From assembly GCF_017744115.1 (NCBI RefSeq), contig NZ_JAGHQW010000042.1, forward strand, positions 1 to 54,139: a stretch of DNA of 54,139 bases, read 5' to 3'. Positions within the stretch are counted from its first letter, which is position 1, and the number at the start of each line of letters is the position of its first letter. Source of the stretch: Salinisphaera sp. G21_0 (GTDB lineage Bacteria > Pseudomonadota > Gammaproteobacteria > Pseudomonadales > Endozoicomonadaceae). The notes under the pieces are model-generated. The model saw only the letters and a program-made list of their open reading frames with translations, did not search any database and was not told where the DNA came from. Shown here piece after piece: positions 8,199 through 17,712 of this stretch. Position numbers and translations under genes: made by a program.

Positions 8199-9125
8199 AT
8201 GCCTGAGTCAGCCTATTATTTTATCCAGCAATTGCTGAACGGCCTTACTGTCGGGAGCACCTATGCCCTGATAGCCATCGGTTACACGATGGTCTATGGC
8301 ATCATTGGAATGATCAACTTTGCCCACGGCGAGATATATATGATCGGCAGCTACGTTGCCTTTGCCGTGCTGGCCGGTCTTGCCTTGATGGGGGTTGACA
8401 GTATTGCCCTGATGCTGGCCGCCGCCTTTATCATCAGTATTATTATTACCAGTACTTATGGCTTTGCCGTTGAGCGGGTGGCCTATCGACCATTAAGAAA
8501 CAGTAATCGACTGATTGCCCTGATCTCGGCGATCGGTATGTCGATTTTTCTGCAGAATTATGTCCGTATCGCCCAGGGCTCGAGAGATATCGCAATGCCC
8601 AGCCTGATTACCGGTGGCTGGACGTTTGGGCCCGCTGATGAGTTTAATGTCACTCTGTCGTACATGCAGGTGGTGATTTTTATTATTACGTTTATCACCA
8701 TGACACTTCTGACGCTGTTTATTTCCAAATCAAGGATGGGGCGTGCTTGCCGGGCATGTGCAGAAGACCTGGGCATGACCCGGCTTCTTGGCATCAATAC
8801 CAACCAGGTTATCTCCCTGACCTTTATTATCGGTGCGGCACTGGCTGCGGTGGCCGGTGTTTTACTGGGTCTCTATTACGGCGTTATTAACCCTTATATT
8901 GGTTTTCTGGCGGGTTTGAAAGCGTTTACAGCGGCGGTTCTTGGTGGCATCGGCAGTATTCCGGGAGCTGTACTTGGCGGCCTGATTCTTGGTGTTACCG
9001 AAGCGTTTACCGCAGGGTATTTCAGTAGCGAATATAAAGACGTCGTCGCCTTTAGTCTGCTGGTACTGATTCTGTTATTCCGACCTTCAGGGATTCTCGG
9101 CAAGCCGGAGGTAGAAAAGGTATGA
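8199..9125 (+). CDS. livH: Branched-chain amino-acid ABC transporter permease LivH
   Basis: The product has 308 residues and is an inner-membrane permease with about eight hydrophobic helices. The stretch [20 protein letters not shown] and the following [14 protein letters not shown] are diagnostic of LivH/BraD, and the EAA-like loop [22 protein letters not shown] contacts the ATPases. I chose ATG 8199 because it yields [16 protein letters not shown], which lines up with pseudomonad BraD. An in-frame ATG at 8187, right after the U-tract, would add four residues. No good ribosome site precedes either codon, which may keep translation low. The 3' end overlaps livM by ATGA. Confidence 0.93.
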   Translation: MPESAYYFIQQLLNGLTVGSTYALIAIGYTMVYGIIGMINFAHGEIYMIGSYVAFAVLAGLALMGVDSIALMLAAAFIISIIITSTYGFAVERVAYRPLRNSNRLIALISAIGMSIFLQNYVRIAQGSRDIAMPSLITGGWTFGPADEFNVTLSYMQVVIFIITFITMTLLTLFISKSRMGRACRACAEDLGMTRLLGINTNQVISLTFIIGAALAAVAGVLLGLYYGVINPYIGFLAGLKAFTAAVLGGIGSIPGAVLGGLILGVTEAFTAGYFSSEYKDVVAFSLLVLILLFRPSGILGKPEVEKV

Positions 9126-10462
9126 ATAGTCAGTCATCTACTACACTGCGCTGGTTTCCCGCTTTTATGGCAACCGGAGCGCTGTTGCTGCTTGCTGTGT
9201 TAATGCTCGGGGTGCAGCTATCCACTGAAAATACAGAGTTGGTCGTTTACTTTGCGGCCAGTGAACGGTGGCACCTGATTCTTGCCGGTGCTGTTCTGGT
9301 TTTTCTGGTTCAGTTATTCCGGAACCCGATCTCTGCTTTCTGGCAGGGGGCCAAAAAACATAACCCACTATCGCCGTTTCAGCTGCCATCACTGGATGAC
9401 AATAAACCTCTGAAGCGGCTGCTGATCAGTTTTGTGGTGGCCGGGCTGATGGTCTGGCCTTTCTTTGTTTCCCGTGGTGCGGTGGACCTGGCAACACTGG
9501 CACTTATTTATGTCATGCTTGGTCTGGGCCTTAACGTGGTTGTTGGTCTGGCTGGTCTTCTGGATCTTGGTTATGTGGGTTTCTATGCCGTTGGAGCATA
9601 CAGCTATGCGTTGCTGAGCCAATATTTTGGTCTTGATTTCTGGAGCTGCCTGTTGATCGGCGGGGTTATGGCGGCAATCTTTGGTTTTATCCTGGGGTTT
9701 CCGGTGTTAAGGCTTCGTGGAGACTATCTGGCCATTGTTACCCTGGGCTTTGGCGAGATTATTCGTATTTTGCTGAATAACTTGACCTCAATTACCGGAG
9801 GGCCGAACGGGATCAGTCAGATTCCAAAACCAACGTTGTTTGGTCTGGAATTTTCCCGGCGAGCCAAAGAAGACGGTAATGTACCATTTCACGAATTCTT
9901 CGGGATTGACTACAGCAGCGGCTATAAAGTGATTTTCCTTTATATCCTGGCGCTGCTTCTGGTGCTGTTAACGCTCTACATTATTAATCGCCTGTTGAGA
10001 ATGCCCATTGGCCGGGCCTGGGAAGCGCTTCGGGAAGATGATATTGCCTGTCGCTCACTGGGTTTGAATCCAACAGCCATCAAACTGTCGGCCTTTACCA
10101 TTGGTGCAGCGTTTGCCGGATTTGCCGGTACTTTCTTTGCAGCCCGGCAGGGTTTTATTAGTCCGGAGTCTTTTACCTTTATTGAGTCAGCCATCATCCT
10201 TGCGATCGTGGTTCTGGGAGGCATGGGGTCACAGATGGGCGTTATTCTTGCCGCCGTTATTATGACGGTACTGCCCGAGTTTGCCCGGGAGTTTCAGGAG
10301 TACCGGATGCTGATGTTTGGCCTGATGATGGTGTTGATGATGATGTGGCGTCCTGAAGGATTGATGCCCATGAAACGTCCGCATCTGAAGTTGAAAGATC
10401 ATCAGTCGGATAAAAAAGATGATGCTTCTGTTAATCGTCAGCCCATTGCTGAAAGCGTTTAA
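9122..10462 (+). CDS. livM: Branched-chain amino-acid ABC transporter permease LivM
   Basis: The product has 446 residues and is the second inner-membrane permease of the importer. Two or three N-terminal helices precede the conserved core, which begins near residue 130 ([35 protein letters not shown]). It contains the cytoplasmic coupling loop [22 protein letters not shown] near 290-310. The charged C-terminal tail ([12 protein letters not shown]) is cytoplasmic. The start codon overlaps the livH stop (ATGA at 9122-9125), indicating translational coupling, and livG follows after 18 bases. Confidence 0.94.
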   Translation: MNSQSSTTLRWFPAFMATGALLLLAVLMLGVQLSTENTELVVYFAASERWHLILAGAVLVFLVQLFRNPISAFWQGAKKHNPLSPFQLPSLDDNKPLKRLLISFVVAGLMVWPFFVSRGAVDLATLALIYVMLGLGLNVVVGLAGLLDLGYVGFYAVGAYSYALLSQYFGLDFWSCLLIGGVMAAIFGFILGFPVLRLRGDYLAIVTLGFGEIIRILLNNLTSITGGPNGISQIPKPTLFGLEFSRRAKEDGNVPFHEFFGIDYSSGYKVIFLYILALLLVLLTLYIINRLLRMPIGRAWEALREDDIACRSLGLNPTAIKLSAFTIGAAFAGFAGTFFAARQGFISPESFTFIESAIILAIVVLGGMGSQMGVILAAVIMTVLPEFAREFQEYRMLMFGLMMVLMMMWRPEGLMPMKRPHLKLKDHQSDKKDDASVNRQPIAESV

Positions 10463-10480
10463 TCTGCAGGGAGTTATAAG

Positions 10481-11248
10481 ATGAGTCAGTGTTTGCTGGA
10501 AGCATCGGATCTCAGTATGCGCTTTGGCGGTCTGCTGGCCGTGGATCAGATGGCGCTCAAAGTTCGTAAAGGCGAAATTGTCTCCATGATTGGCCCGAAC
10601 GGTGCCGGGAAAACGACAGTGTTTAATTGTCTGACCGGCTTCTATAAGCCAACCGGAGGGAAGATTATTTTTCAGGGCCGGGCGGTAGAAAAGCTGCCTG
10701 GCTTTACAATTGCCCGTTTAGGTGTGGTGCGAACTTTCCAGAATGTGCGTTTGTTTAAAGCCATGACGGTTCTGGAAAATCTGCTGGTGGCCCAGCACCG
10801 TCATTTGAACACAGGGTTGTTGGCCGGGCTCTTTAAGACGCCTTCGTTTCGCAAGAGTGAGGCAGAAGCCATGGAGCGGGCTGCTTACTGGCTGGATAAA
10901 GTGGGCCTGACTGAGTTTGCCAATCGTGAAGCTGGAAACCTGGCCTACGGTCAGCAGCGACGACTGGAAATTGCCCGCTGTATGGTGACCGATCCACAAC
11001 TGTTGATGCTGGATGAGCCCGCAGCAGGACTGAACCCTAATGAAACCCGGGAGCTGGATAAGTTGATTTCCGATCTCAGAAAAAATCATGGTGTATCAGT
11101 GCTGCTTATTGAACACGATATGAAACTGGTGATGGAAATCTCGGACCGGATCTATGTTATTAATCAGGGGAGGCCCCTGGCATCCGGAACACCGGAAGCA
11201 GTCCGCAGTCATCCTGAAGTGATCAAGGCTTATTTAGGGGAATCCTGA
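10481..11248 (+). CDS. livG: Branched-chain amino-acid ABC transporter ATPase LivG
   Basis: The product has 255 residues and is one of the two cytoplasmic ATPases of the Liv importer. It shows Walker A GPNGAGKTT (about residues 37-45), the Q-loop near RTFQNVR, the signature LAYGQQRRLEIAR, Walker B LLMLDEPAAGLNP and the switch histidine in LLIEHDM. The family-specific insert after the Q-loop (VAQHRHLNTGLLAGL) is present. GGGAG stands before the ATG. The gene is followed two bases later by livF. Confidence 0.95.
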   Translation: MSQCLLEASDLSMRFGGLLAVDQMALKVRKGEIVSMIGPNGAGKTTVFNCLTGFYKPTGGKIIFQGRAVEKLPGFTIARLGVVRTFQNVRLFKAMTVLENLLVAQHRHLNTGLLAGLFKTPSFRKSEAEAMERAAYWLDKVGLTEFANREAGNLAYGQQRRLEIARCMVTDPQLLMLDEPAAGLNPNETRELDKLISDLRKNHGVSVLLIEHDMKLVMEISDRIYVINQGRPLASGTPEAVRSHPEVIKAYLGES

Positions 11249-11250
11249 GT

Positions 11251-11970
11251 ATGAATAACGATAAACCACTGCTAAGCCTTGAGCATGTTTCTACCTTTTA
11301 TGGCCAGATTCAGGCACTGGATGACGTGAGTGTAGAGATCCGGGCCGGTGAAATTGTGACGTTAATTGGTGCCAATGGTGCGGGAAAAACCTCTCTGCTG
11401 ATGACACTCTGTGGTGATCCACGGGCGAGCAGTGGACAGATCTTTTATGGTGGGCGGGAAATTACCCGGGATGATACGGCGGATATCATGCGCTCCGGTA
11501 TCGCACTGGTGCCGGAAGGTCGGCGTGTCTTCTCCCGGCTTACCGTGGAAGAAAATCTCAGCATGGGGGGCTTTTTTACCGATGAGCAGGATTATCGTCA
11601 GCTGTATCGCCATGTTCTTGAGCTATTCCCACGCCTTGAGGAGCGCCTCACCCAGCGGGCAGGCACGATGTCTGGAGGTGAGCAACAGATGCTGGCCATA
11701 GCAAGGGCACTGATGAGTAAGCCCAGGCTATTACTGCTGGATGAACCCTCACTGGGCCTGGCTCCTATCGTGATTCAGCAGATTTTTGACATTATTGCCA
11801 GGCTGAGGGATGAAGGGATGACGATCTTTCTGGTTGAGCAAAATGCCAACCAGGCACTGAAGCTGGCTGATCGCGGCTATGTGCTTGAAAATGGGAAGAT
11901 TGTTCTGCATGACTCCGGACAGGCTCTGCTAGTGAATAAATCTGTCCAGGAGGCCTATCTGGGAGGGTGA
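11251..11970 (+). CDS. livF: Branched-chain amino-acid ABC transporter ATPase LivF
   Basis: The product has 239 residues and is the partner ATPase of LivG. Visible motifs are Walker A GANGAGKTS (about residues 37-45), the Q-loop region ALVPEGRRVFSRLTVEENL typical of LivF, the signature MSGGEQQMLAIARALM, Walker B LLLLDEPSLGLAP and the H-loop position occupied by Gln in FLVEQNANQ, which is normal for LivF proteins. It is the last gene of the livHMGF operon, with a hairpin about 40 bp downstream. Confidence 0.95.
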   Translation: MNNDKPLLSLEHVSTFYGQIQALDDVSVEIRAGEIVTLIGANGAGKTSLLMTLCGDPRASSGQIFYGGREITRDDTADIMRSGIALVPEGRRVFSRLTVEENLSMGGFFTDEQDYRQLYRHVLELFPRLEERLTQRAGTMSGGEQQMLAIARALMSKPRLLLLDEPSLGLAPIVIQQIFDIIARLRDEGMTIFLVEQNANQALKLADRGYVLENGKIVLHDSGQALLVNKSVQEAYLGG

Positions 11971-12011
11971 TTGCGGTATTTTTCCTTTGATTTCTGAAGG
12001 GTTTGCCATAC

Positions 12012-12050
12012 GCGGCTTTGAGAGAACTTCTGGCAGGAGCCGCTTTGGTT
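12012..12050 (+). terminator. Probable terminator of the liv operon
   Basis: GCGGCT (12012-12017) and AGCCGC (12038-12043) form a perfect 6-bp stem with a 20-base loop and are followed by TTTGGTTT. The T-run is interrupted, so termination may be weak. It lies 42 bp after livF, where an operon end is expected. Confidence 0.45.
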
Positions 12051-12218
12051 TCAATAGGTTAACTGGGTAAAACCTTAGTATCAGCCATATTTTGGAATCA
12101 AAATAACAATTTAAACTTTTAATAGTAATTAAAATTGTCATTATTTTTTGTTTATTCATTTAAAAATCAACCAGTAAGTGGCGTGGTAGTTCTGGTTATA
12201 AGGCCATGTTCCCAGTAC

Positions 12219-12224
12219 TATACT
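12219..12224 (+). promoter_or_regulatory. Candidate -10 box upstream of the 35-residue miniprotein gene
   Basis: TATACT stands 38 bp before the start codon of the small gene, in an AT-rich stretch. A poor -35 match (TTATAA at 12196-12201) lies 17 bp upstream. It is offered as a candidate because the small gene is bounded by terminators and needs its own promoter. The bases from 11971 to here otherwise hold only the liv hairpin and an AT-rich tract at about 12060-12170. Confidence 0.3.
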
Positions 12225-12262
12225 TTCCCTATAACTGAACTAGCAGTACAAGGAAGTGCATC

Positions 12263-12370
12263 ATGAAACCTGAATACGATAAGCTGACCACACCGGAAGT
12301 ATTGATGTTAGCCAGCTCACTGAGCGTTTTGGCGGGTTCACTGGTTACCCTTGGAATGCTGATTCAGTAG
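12263..12370 (+). CDS. Small single-pass membrane protein, 35 residues, unknown function
   Basis: An ATG at 12263, preceded by AGGAAG 7 bases upstream, opens a 35-codon frame ending with TAG at 12368-12370. The product has a polar N-terminus (MKPEYDKLTTPE) and then one continuous hydrophobic segment (VLMLASSLSVLAGSLVTLGMLIQ in parts, about residues 13-35) long enough to cross the membrane. A strong intrinsic terminator follows 40 bp later and a candidate promoter precedes it, so it looks like an independent transcription unit between the liv operon and the signalling operon. I do not recognise a family. The combination of ribosome site, start, membrane segment and terminator argues against chance. 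Confidence 0.6.
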   Translation: MKPEYDKLTTPEVLMLASSLSVLAGSLVTLGMLIQ

Positions 12371-12410
12371 TCATCCGGCAATATCAGGGTTAAGCCTATG
12401 GCTACAAAGA

Positions 12411-12436
12411 CCTGGCGGGTACCCGCCAAGGTTTTT
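12411..12436 (+). terminator. Intrinsic terminator after the miniprotein gene
   Basis: CCTGGCGGG and CCCGCCAAGG pair around a TA centre (one bulge), and TTTTT follows directly. It is among the strongest intrinsic terminators in the window. It separates the small gene from the hybrid kinase gene. Confidence 0.8.
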
Positions 12437-12647
12437 ACCAGTCCAGAACAACACTCCCCTTCAAATCATCAGCATACCCACTGTTGATCTCATCTTGGTT
12501 TATAACCACCTGCAGCAGTCATCTCTGTGATGGATTTTTCTTTGGTTCTTATGGGACAGAACCCTAATTTTTTTGTGCTATTTAACGATGATTAAGAGAT
12601 GGAAAAGCTCCAGACTCCATCCTTTGCCAAAGCACAGAGATCAGGCC

Positions 12648-15600
12648 ATGAGTTCAGAATCACCCAGTGAAAACAGGCAGCGAAAGACGGGTGGTCTGGC
12701 ACTCACGCTTTTTCTCTGGTTTATTGTTTTATCCATTGGGCCTGTTGTGATTGTTGGGCTGAATGAGTACAAGACCGGAAAAGAAGCCATTGTCAAAGAT
12801 CGTTATGATCAGCTTTCATCAGTAAATTTTCAGTTAACTCAACGCATTAATGAATACTTTGATACGGTGTTAACCAATTTATTCATTATGGCATCATCTT
12901 CCGAAGCATTTATTACCGAACTGGTGATGGCTCCAGGATTTAAAAGCCAGCCGGTTTCTGAGTTTATTAATTCCAGGGAATACGGGGATATCTATGAAAA
13001 GTACTCCATGGAGTATGTGGATTTCCTGCGATTCTATGACTACTCCGATGTGATTCTGGGCGATGCGGCAGGCAATATTCTCTTCACAGTGAATGAATAC
13101 AGTGATTTAGGAGAAAACCTGTTTTCTTCAGAACTGGAAAATACGTTGTTTTCCTTGGCTGTTAAAGCCAGCCTGAATGATCAGCAGCCAAAGTATGCCG
13201 ACCTTGCTGCCTACCCGCCCATAGGCAATGAGAAAGTCATCTTTTTAATATTACCGCTGGCGGATTCCTTCCAGAAAGCGGTGGGTTTTATTGCGGTGCA
13301 GATTCACCCGAAGAATATTCAGGTGATGTTTGATAAAGGTGAGTCCAGTGACGTCGGTCTCTCGTCGTTTCTTGTCGGTAAGGATCGTAAAATTCGCTTT
13401 GGTACCCGGTTTGAAAATCAGGAGCAGCTTAAATTTGGCGATGATAATCCGCTCATTAACCTATGGTTAAGCCATCTTGAGGATGATGGGAGCTACAGAG
13501 AGGAAGAGGACCATTTCGGAGAATTCTCAGCAGATAATGGTCATGCTTTTGAGTCTATTGGCCAGCATGAGCATGATCTGGAATCCATTTCAGAAAGTCT
13601 TGACGCTTTAAATCTGGACGAGCAGGACGTGTTCGGTCGGGCGGCTAAAGCAAGCTTGAACCATATTCGAAGCTACATTCATGGTGAAGAAGTTCTGGGG
13701 ATTTATCTACCAATAAATATTGCCGGAACCCCTATGGTCATCCTTTCAGAAGTAACGCACCGGCATGCTTTTGCATCAGTTCAGGACTTTCAACAACGCC
13801 TTTTTGTGCTTATCGCCATCACTTTTGCCCTGGTTGTGGTTATTGCTCTGTTTGTTACACGACAACTGGTGAAGCCCATCCGTCGAATTACCCGGTGGGT
13901 CAATCGAGTCGCCGCAGGTGACTATGCCGAAGGGACTGTCCTGAACGGTAATAATGAGATCAGCGAACTCAGTCGCAGTTTTGCCCAGATGACTGAAAGG
14001 TTGCGTACCGTCAGTGCGGAAAATACCCGGAAAAACTGGCTTCAGGAAGGTATGGCCGGGCTGTATAACAGTGTGCGTGGTGAGCAGGCGATGGCTGAGC
14101 TGTGTCGTAACATTGTGACTTATATTGCCCGCTATCTGGATATGCATTCCGGTGCCATGTTTGTAAAAGATGATAACAACCGGCTGCAGTTGATGGGCAC
14201 CTATGCCTGGAGTAAACGCAATCAACATGCAAAGTCTTTTGCCATGGGTGAGGGGCTGATTGGTCAGGCAGCATTGGAAAGGGAAACGATGGAGATAGCC
14301 GATGTACCTGATGGCTATATTGAAATTGCGTCCGGACTGGGCTCTGCCAGACCAACTCATCTGATCATTGTCCCGCTGTGCTATGAAAATGATCTGAAAG
14401 GGGGAGTTGAGTTTGCACGGCTTGGTCCAATGACGGATGAGCAGCGCCTGTTTCTCCAACATTCTGTTGAAAGTATTGCCATTGCCATTAACTCTGCCCA
14501 GTATCGAACCCGGGTTAATCAGCTGCTTGATACCACCACCCAGCAATCCGAAGCACTAAAGGAACAAAAAGAAGAGCTGCGTTCGGTTAATGAAGAGCTG
14601 GAAAAGCGAGCCGGTATTCTGGAGGAGTCTGAAGAAGAGCTGAAAGCCCAGAGTGAGGAGCTGCAGAAATCCAATGTCGAACTGGAAGAACTCAGCGAAC
14701 AGCTGATGCTCCAGAAAGAAGAGATTGAGAGAAAGAATAAAGATATTGAGCTGTCCAGTAAAAAGATAACGGAAAAGGCGGAGGAGCTTGCCCGGGCCAG
14801 TCAATATAAATCTGAATTTCTTGCCAATATGTCCCATGAGCTGCGCACGCCCCTGAATTCTTTATTGCTCCTTTCCCAGATGCTGGCAGAAAACGACGAA
14901 GGTAACCTGACAGAGGACCAGGTAGAGTCTGCGCAGGTGATCTACAACGGTGGTAAAGAGTTACTCGAGCTGATCAACGACATTCTTGATCTGTCCAAGG
15001 TTGAAGCGGGAAAAATGTCGGTCAATCTTGATGATACGCCCCTGAACGAGATCAAAGGCAGTATTGAAGCCATGTTTAACCCACTGGCAGAAAGCCGTGG
15101 TCTGCAATTTCAGATCAGCATAGAGAGCGGTACCAGCCGGTCTGTTTTCACTGATAGCCAGCGGCTAATGCAAATTATTAAGAACTTCCTTTCTAATGCG
15201 TTCAAATTTACCGAGGAAGGCAGTGTTCAGGTAAGGATGTTTAATGAAACCCGCTCTGGCCATTTTTCAGACGATACCTGGACTGGTTTTGCTGTTAAAG
15301 ATAGTGGGATTGGGATTCCCAAAGAGAAGCAGGAATCGATTTTTGGCTCATTCCAGCAGGCCGATGGGTCTACCAGCCGAAAATATGGCGGCACCGGGCT
15401 TGGTCTGGCGATCTCCAGAGAGATGGCAGAACTTCTGGGGGGCTTTATTGAGCTGGACAGCAAGGAAGGTGAAGGAACCACCTTTACCCTGTTCCTGCCG
15501 ACTAATCCAGTGTGCTCTCTTGGCCCTGAGAAAGTACTGGCAGAAAACTATGTGTCCGATGTGTTTGACCAGTCTGTGGGAGCGTCAGAGACTCCTGCTC

Positions 15601-16826
15601 AAAAGCCAGAAAAAAATAATAAGCCGGAGGAGGCGGAGCTATCTGAGCCTGCGGCATCGTTTGATTACCAGCTGTTGGTTATTGAAGATGATCCTCATTT
15701 TGTCACCATTCTTGGTCAACTGGCGGGTAAACATCGCTTTGGCTGTTTGCATGCAGAAACAGGAGAGCAGGGAGTTGCCCTGGCCCGACAACATCAACCA
15801 TCAGCCATTATTCTGGATTTAGGCTTACCGGATATGGATGGGCAGGAGGTACTTGCTCAGTTAAAAGGCGATGAGTCAACCAGACATATTCCGGTGCATA
15901 TTGTTTCGGGACGGGATCCGCAGTTGGTGTCCAGCCTTGGCACTGTTGGTTATTTGAGAAAGCCCGTGACGGTTACCGATATTGATCAAGCGTTTTTGAC
16001 ACTTGGGCAGGCCATTAGCCAGGATATTCACGATGTACTGATTCTCGATCTGGATGAAGAGCAAAGATCCCAGGTAGGCAGCATGCTGGAGCAAAAAGGG
16101 CTCCATGTAGGGTATGCCAGCACAGCAGAAGAAGCTGAGAAGAGGCTTGTTGATCACCAGTGGCATTGCCTGATTATGGATCTGGAACTCGGAGAAGTGC
16201 GAGGGCTGGAGTTCCTGGAAAAAATGACAGGCAAGTTGGGATCAGATATGCCGTCAGTGGTCATTCACACCGCGCAACCTGTAGATAAGACAGAACATTC
16301 CCGGTTGCAGGAATTCACCAATGCCATGGTGATGAAAGGTGATAGAGCCCTGGAAAGAATCACGGATGAAGTCAGCCTGTTCTTGCATACCGTTAATAAG
16401 GATCAGGTGGATGATACGCCCGATGAGCCGGTGGCCGGGTCAGAGAAGCGTCTTGATGGACACAAGATTCTGCTGGTTGATGATGATTTGAGAAATACCT
16501 TTGCTCTTTCCAAAGCCCTTCAGGGCATGGGGCTGGAAGTTGTGCTGGCAGACAATGGCAAAAATGCGATCAGCAAGCTTGAGGAAGAAAACGGCATTGA
16601 ACTGGTATTAATGGATATTATGATGCCCGTTATGGATGGCTATGAAGCCACTGCCACTATTCGGCAAATGAATGAATTCAAAGAACTTCCGGTGATAGCC
16701 CTGACCGCCAAGGCTATGGCAGGTGATAAGGCCAAATGCCTTGAGGCAGGAGCCAATGATTACATGACCAAACCGCTGGATATGGACAAGCTGACAGCAA
16801 TGCTGAAGGTGTGGCTGCTGCGATGA
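12648..16826 (+). CDS. Hybrid sensor histidine kinase (periplasmic sensor-HAMP-GAF-HisKA-HATPase-three receivers)
   Basis: The product has about 1392 residues. Order of parts: membrane helix (about 16-38), a large periplasmic sensor region of Cache-like size (about 40-380) with an acidic, His-rich stretch near 280-320, a second helix (about 383-404), HAMP (from about 405), a GAF domain (about 470-620), a long Glu-rich coiled coil (about 625-715), HisKA with phospho-accepting His near 730 (ANMSHELRTPLNS), HATPase with DSGIGIPKEK and GGTGLGLAIS, and three receivers with aspartates in AIILDLGLPDMDG, LIMDLEL and LVLMDIMMPVMDG (about 1323). It senses an extracytoplasmic signal and relays phosphate. 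The start could also be at 12588 or TTG 12573; 12648 puts a short cytoplasmic tail before the first helix. The stop overlaps the CheR gene, so the two are coupled. Confidence 0.9.
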   Translation: MSSESPSENRQRKTGGLALTLFLWFIVLSIGPVVIVGLNEYKTGKEAIVKDRYDQLSSVNFQLTQRINEYFDTVLTNLFIMASSSEAFITELVMAPGFKSQPVSEFINSREYGDIYEKYSMEYVDFLRFYDYSDVILGDAAGNILFTVNEYSDLGENLFSSELENTLFSLAVKASLNDQQPKYADLAAYPPIGNEKVIFLILPLADSFQKAVGFIAVQIHPKNIQVMFDKGESSDVGLSSFLVGKDRKIRFGTRFENQEQLKFGDDNPLINLWLSHLEDDGSYREEEDHFGEFSADNGHAFESIGQHEHDLESISESLDALNLDEQDVFGRAAKASLNHIRSYIHGEEVLGIYLPINIAGTPMVILSEVTHRHAFASVQDFQQRLFVLIAITFALVVVIALFVTRQLVKPIRRITRWVNRVAAGDYAEGTVLNGNNEISELSRSFAQMTERLRTVSAENTRKNWLQEGMAGLYNSVRGEQAMAELCRNIVTYIARYLDMHSGAMFVKDDNNRLQLMGTYAWSKRNQHAKSFAMGEGLIGQAALERETMEIADVPDGYIEIASGLGSARPTHLIIVPLCYENDLKGGVEFARLGPMTDEQRLFLQHSVESIAIAINSAQYRTRVNQLLDTTTQQSEALKEQKEELRSVNEELEKRAGILEESEEELKAQSEELQKSNVELEELSEQLMLQKEEIERKNKDIELSSKKITEKAEELARASQYKSEFLANMSHELRTPLNSLLLLSQMLAENDEGNLTEDQVESAQVIYNGGKELLELINDILDLSKVEAGKMSVNLDDTPLNEIKGSIEAMFNPLAESRGLQFQISIESGTSRSVFTDSQRLMQIIKNFLSNAFKFTEEGSVQVRMFNETRSGHFSDDTWTGFAVKDSGIGIPKEKQESIFGSFQQADGSTSRKYGGTGLGLAISREMAELLGGFIELDSKEGEGTTFTLFLPTNPVCSLGPEKVLAENYVSDVFDQSVGASETPAQKPEKNNKPEEAELSEPAASFDYQLLVIEDDPHFVTILGQLAGKHRFGCLHAETGEQGVALARQHQPSAIILDLGLPDMDGQEVLAQLKGDESTRHIPVHIVSGRDPQLVSSLGTVGYLRKPVTVTDIDQAFLTLGQAISQDIHDVLILDLDEEQRSQVGSMLEQKGLHVGYASTAEEAEKRLVDHQWHCLIMDLELGEVRGLEFLEKMTGKLGSDMPSVVIHTAQPVDKTEHSRLQEFTNAMVMKGDRALERITDEVSLFLHTVNKDQVDDTPDEPVAGSEKRLDGHKILLVDDDLRNTFALSKALQGMGLEVVLADNGKNAISKLEEENGIELVLMDIMMPVMDGYEATATIRQMNEFKELPVIALTAKAMAGDKAKCLEAGANDYMTKPLDMDKLTAMLKVWLLR

Positions 16827-17653
16827 TGGAGACTTGCCCGGTAGCTGATCTGGAACTCGACTTACTGCTGGTCGCTGTCAAGAAGCACTATGGCTATGAC
16901 TTTCATGACTATGCCAAAGCATCCATGATCCGTCGGGTAAGAAAATACATGGAGCAGACCGGCATCAATCATATCAGTGAGTTGATTCCACTGTTCCTGC
17001 ACGATCAACGTGCATTTTATCGCTTTGTGAAAAGTATTTCCGTTGTGGTGACGGAAATGTTTCGGGACCCGGATGTCTTTAAAGTCTTGAGGGAAGAGGT
17101 TGTTCCTGTGCTCAAGACTTACCCGTTTATCAAGATATGGCATGCAGGGTGTGCATCCGGTCAGGAAGTGTACTCTATGGCGATCCTGTTGGCAGAGGAA
17201 GGGATACTGGATCGTTGTCAGATTTACGCCACGGACTTCAATGATGATGCTCTGAATCTGGCCAAAAAGGGGATTTATCCGGCAGAAGATATTGAACTTT
17301 ATGAAAACAATTACCGCCTTGCCGGTGGGAAGCATAAGCTTAGTGATTATTGGGTCAGCCTCTATGATTCAATCAAGGTCAACAGTCGTTTATCGGAACG
17401 GCTGACCTTTGCCAATCACAACCTGGTGACGGATGGGGTTTTTGGCGAAATGCATTTGGTGATGTGCCGCAATGTACTTATTTATTTCAATGAACAGTTG
17501 CAGGACAGGGCGTTAACTCTGATTAACGACAGTTTATGCCCGAGGGGATTTCTCTGTATCGGGCGCAGAGAGAACCTGAAGTTCAGCCAGATCAGAAACC
17601 ATCTTGAAGATGTCAGTAATACGCTGCGGATATACAGGAAGCTGGGCTCGTGA
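16823..17653 (+). CDS. CheR-type protein-glutamate methyltransferase
   Basis: The product has 276 residues, the usual size. An N-terminal all-alpha domain (about 1-75, with SMIRRVRKYMEQTGI) leads into a SAM-dependent methyltransferase fold with the SAM loop IKIWHAGCASGQEVYSMAI (near 115), ATDFNDDALNLAKKGIY, and MCRNVLIYFN near 213. CheR methylates glutamates of chemoreceptors; no chemoreceptor, CheA, CheW or CheB is in the window. ATGATG at 16823-16828 overlaps the kinase stop codon, so kinase and methyltransferase are probably made together. The target may be the kinase itself or its long Glu-rich coiled coil, which is speculation. Confidence 0.9.
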   Translation: MMETCPVADLELDLLLVAVKKHYGYDFHDYAKASMIRRVRKYMEQTGINHISELIPLFLHDQRAFYRFVKSISVVVTEMFRDPDVFKVLREEVVPVLKTYPFIKIWHAGCASGQEVYSMAILLAEEGILDRCQIYATDFNDDALNLAKKGIYPAEDIELYENNYRLAGGKHKLSDYWVSLYDSIKVNSRLSERLTFANHNLVTDGVFGEMHLVMCRNVLIYFNEQLQDRALTLINDSLCPRGFLCIGRRENLKFSQIRNHLEDVSNTLRIYRKLGS

Positions 17654-17712
17654 ATTCAGTCGGCTGACAGAATCTATGGAACCTTTTGGGAATAAGACAG
17701 GGATTGTCTGGT

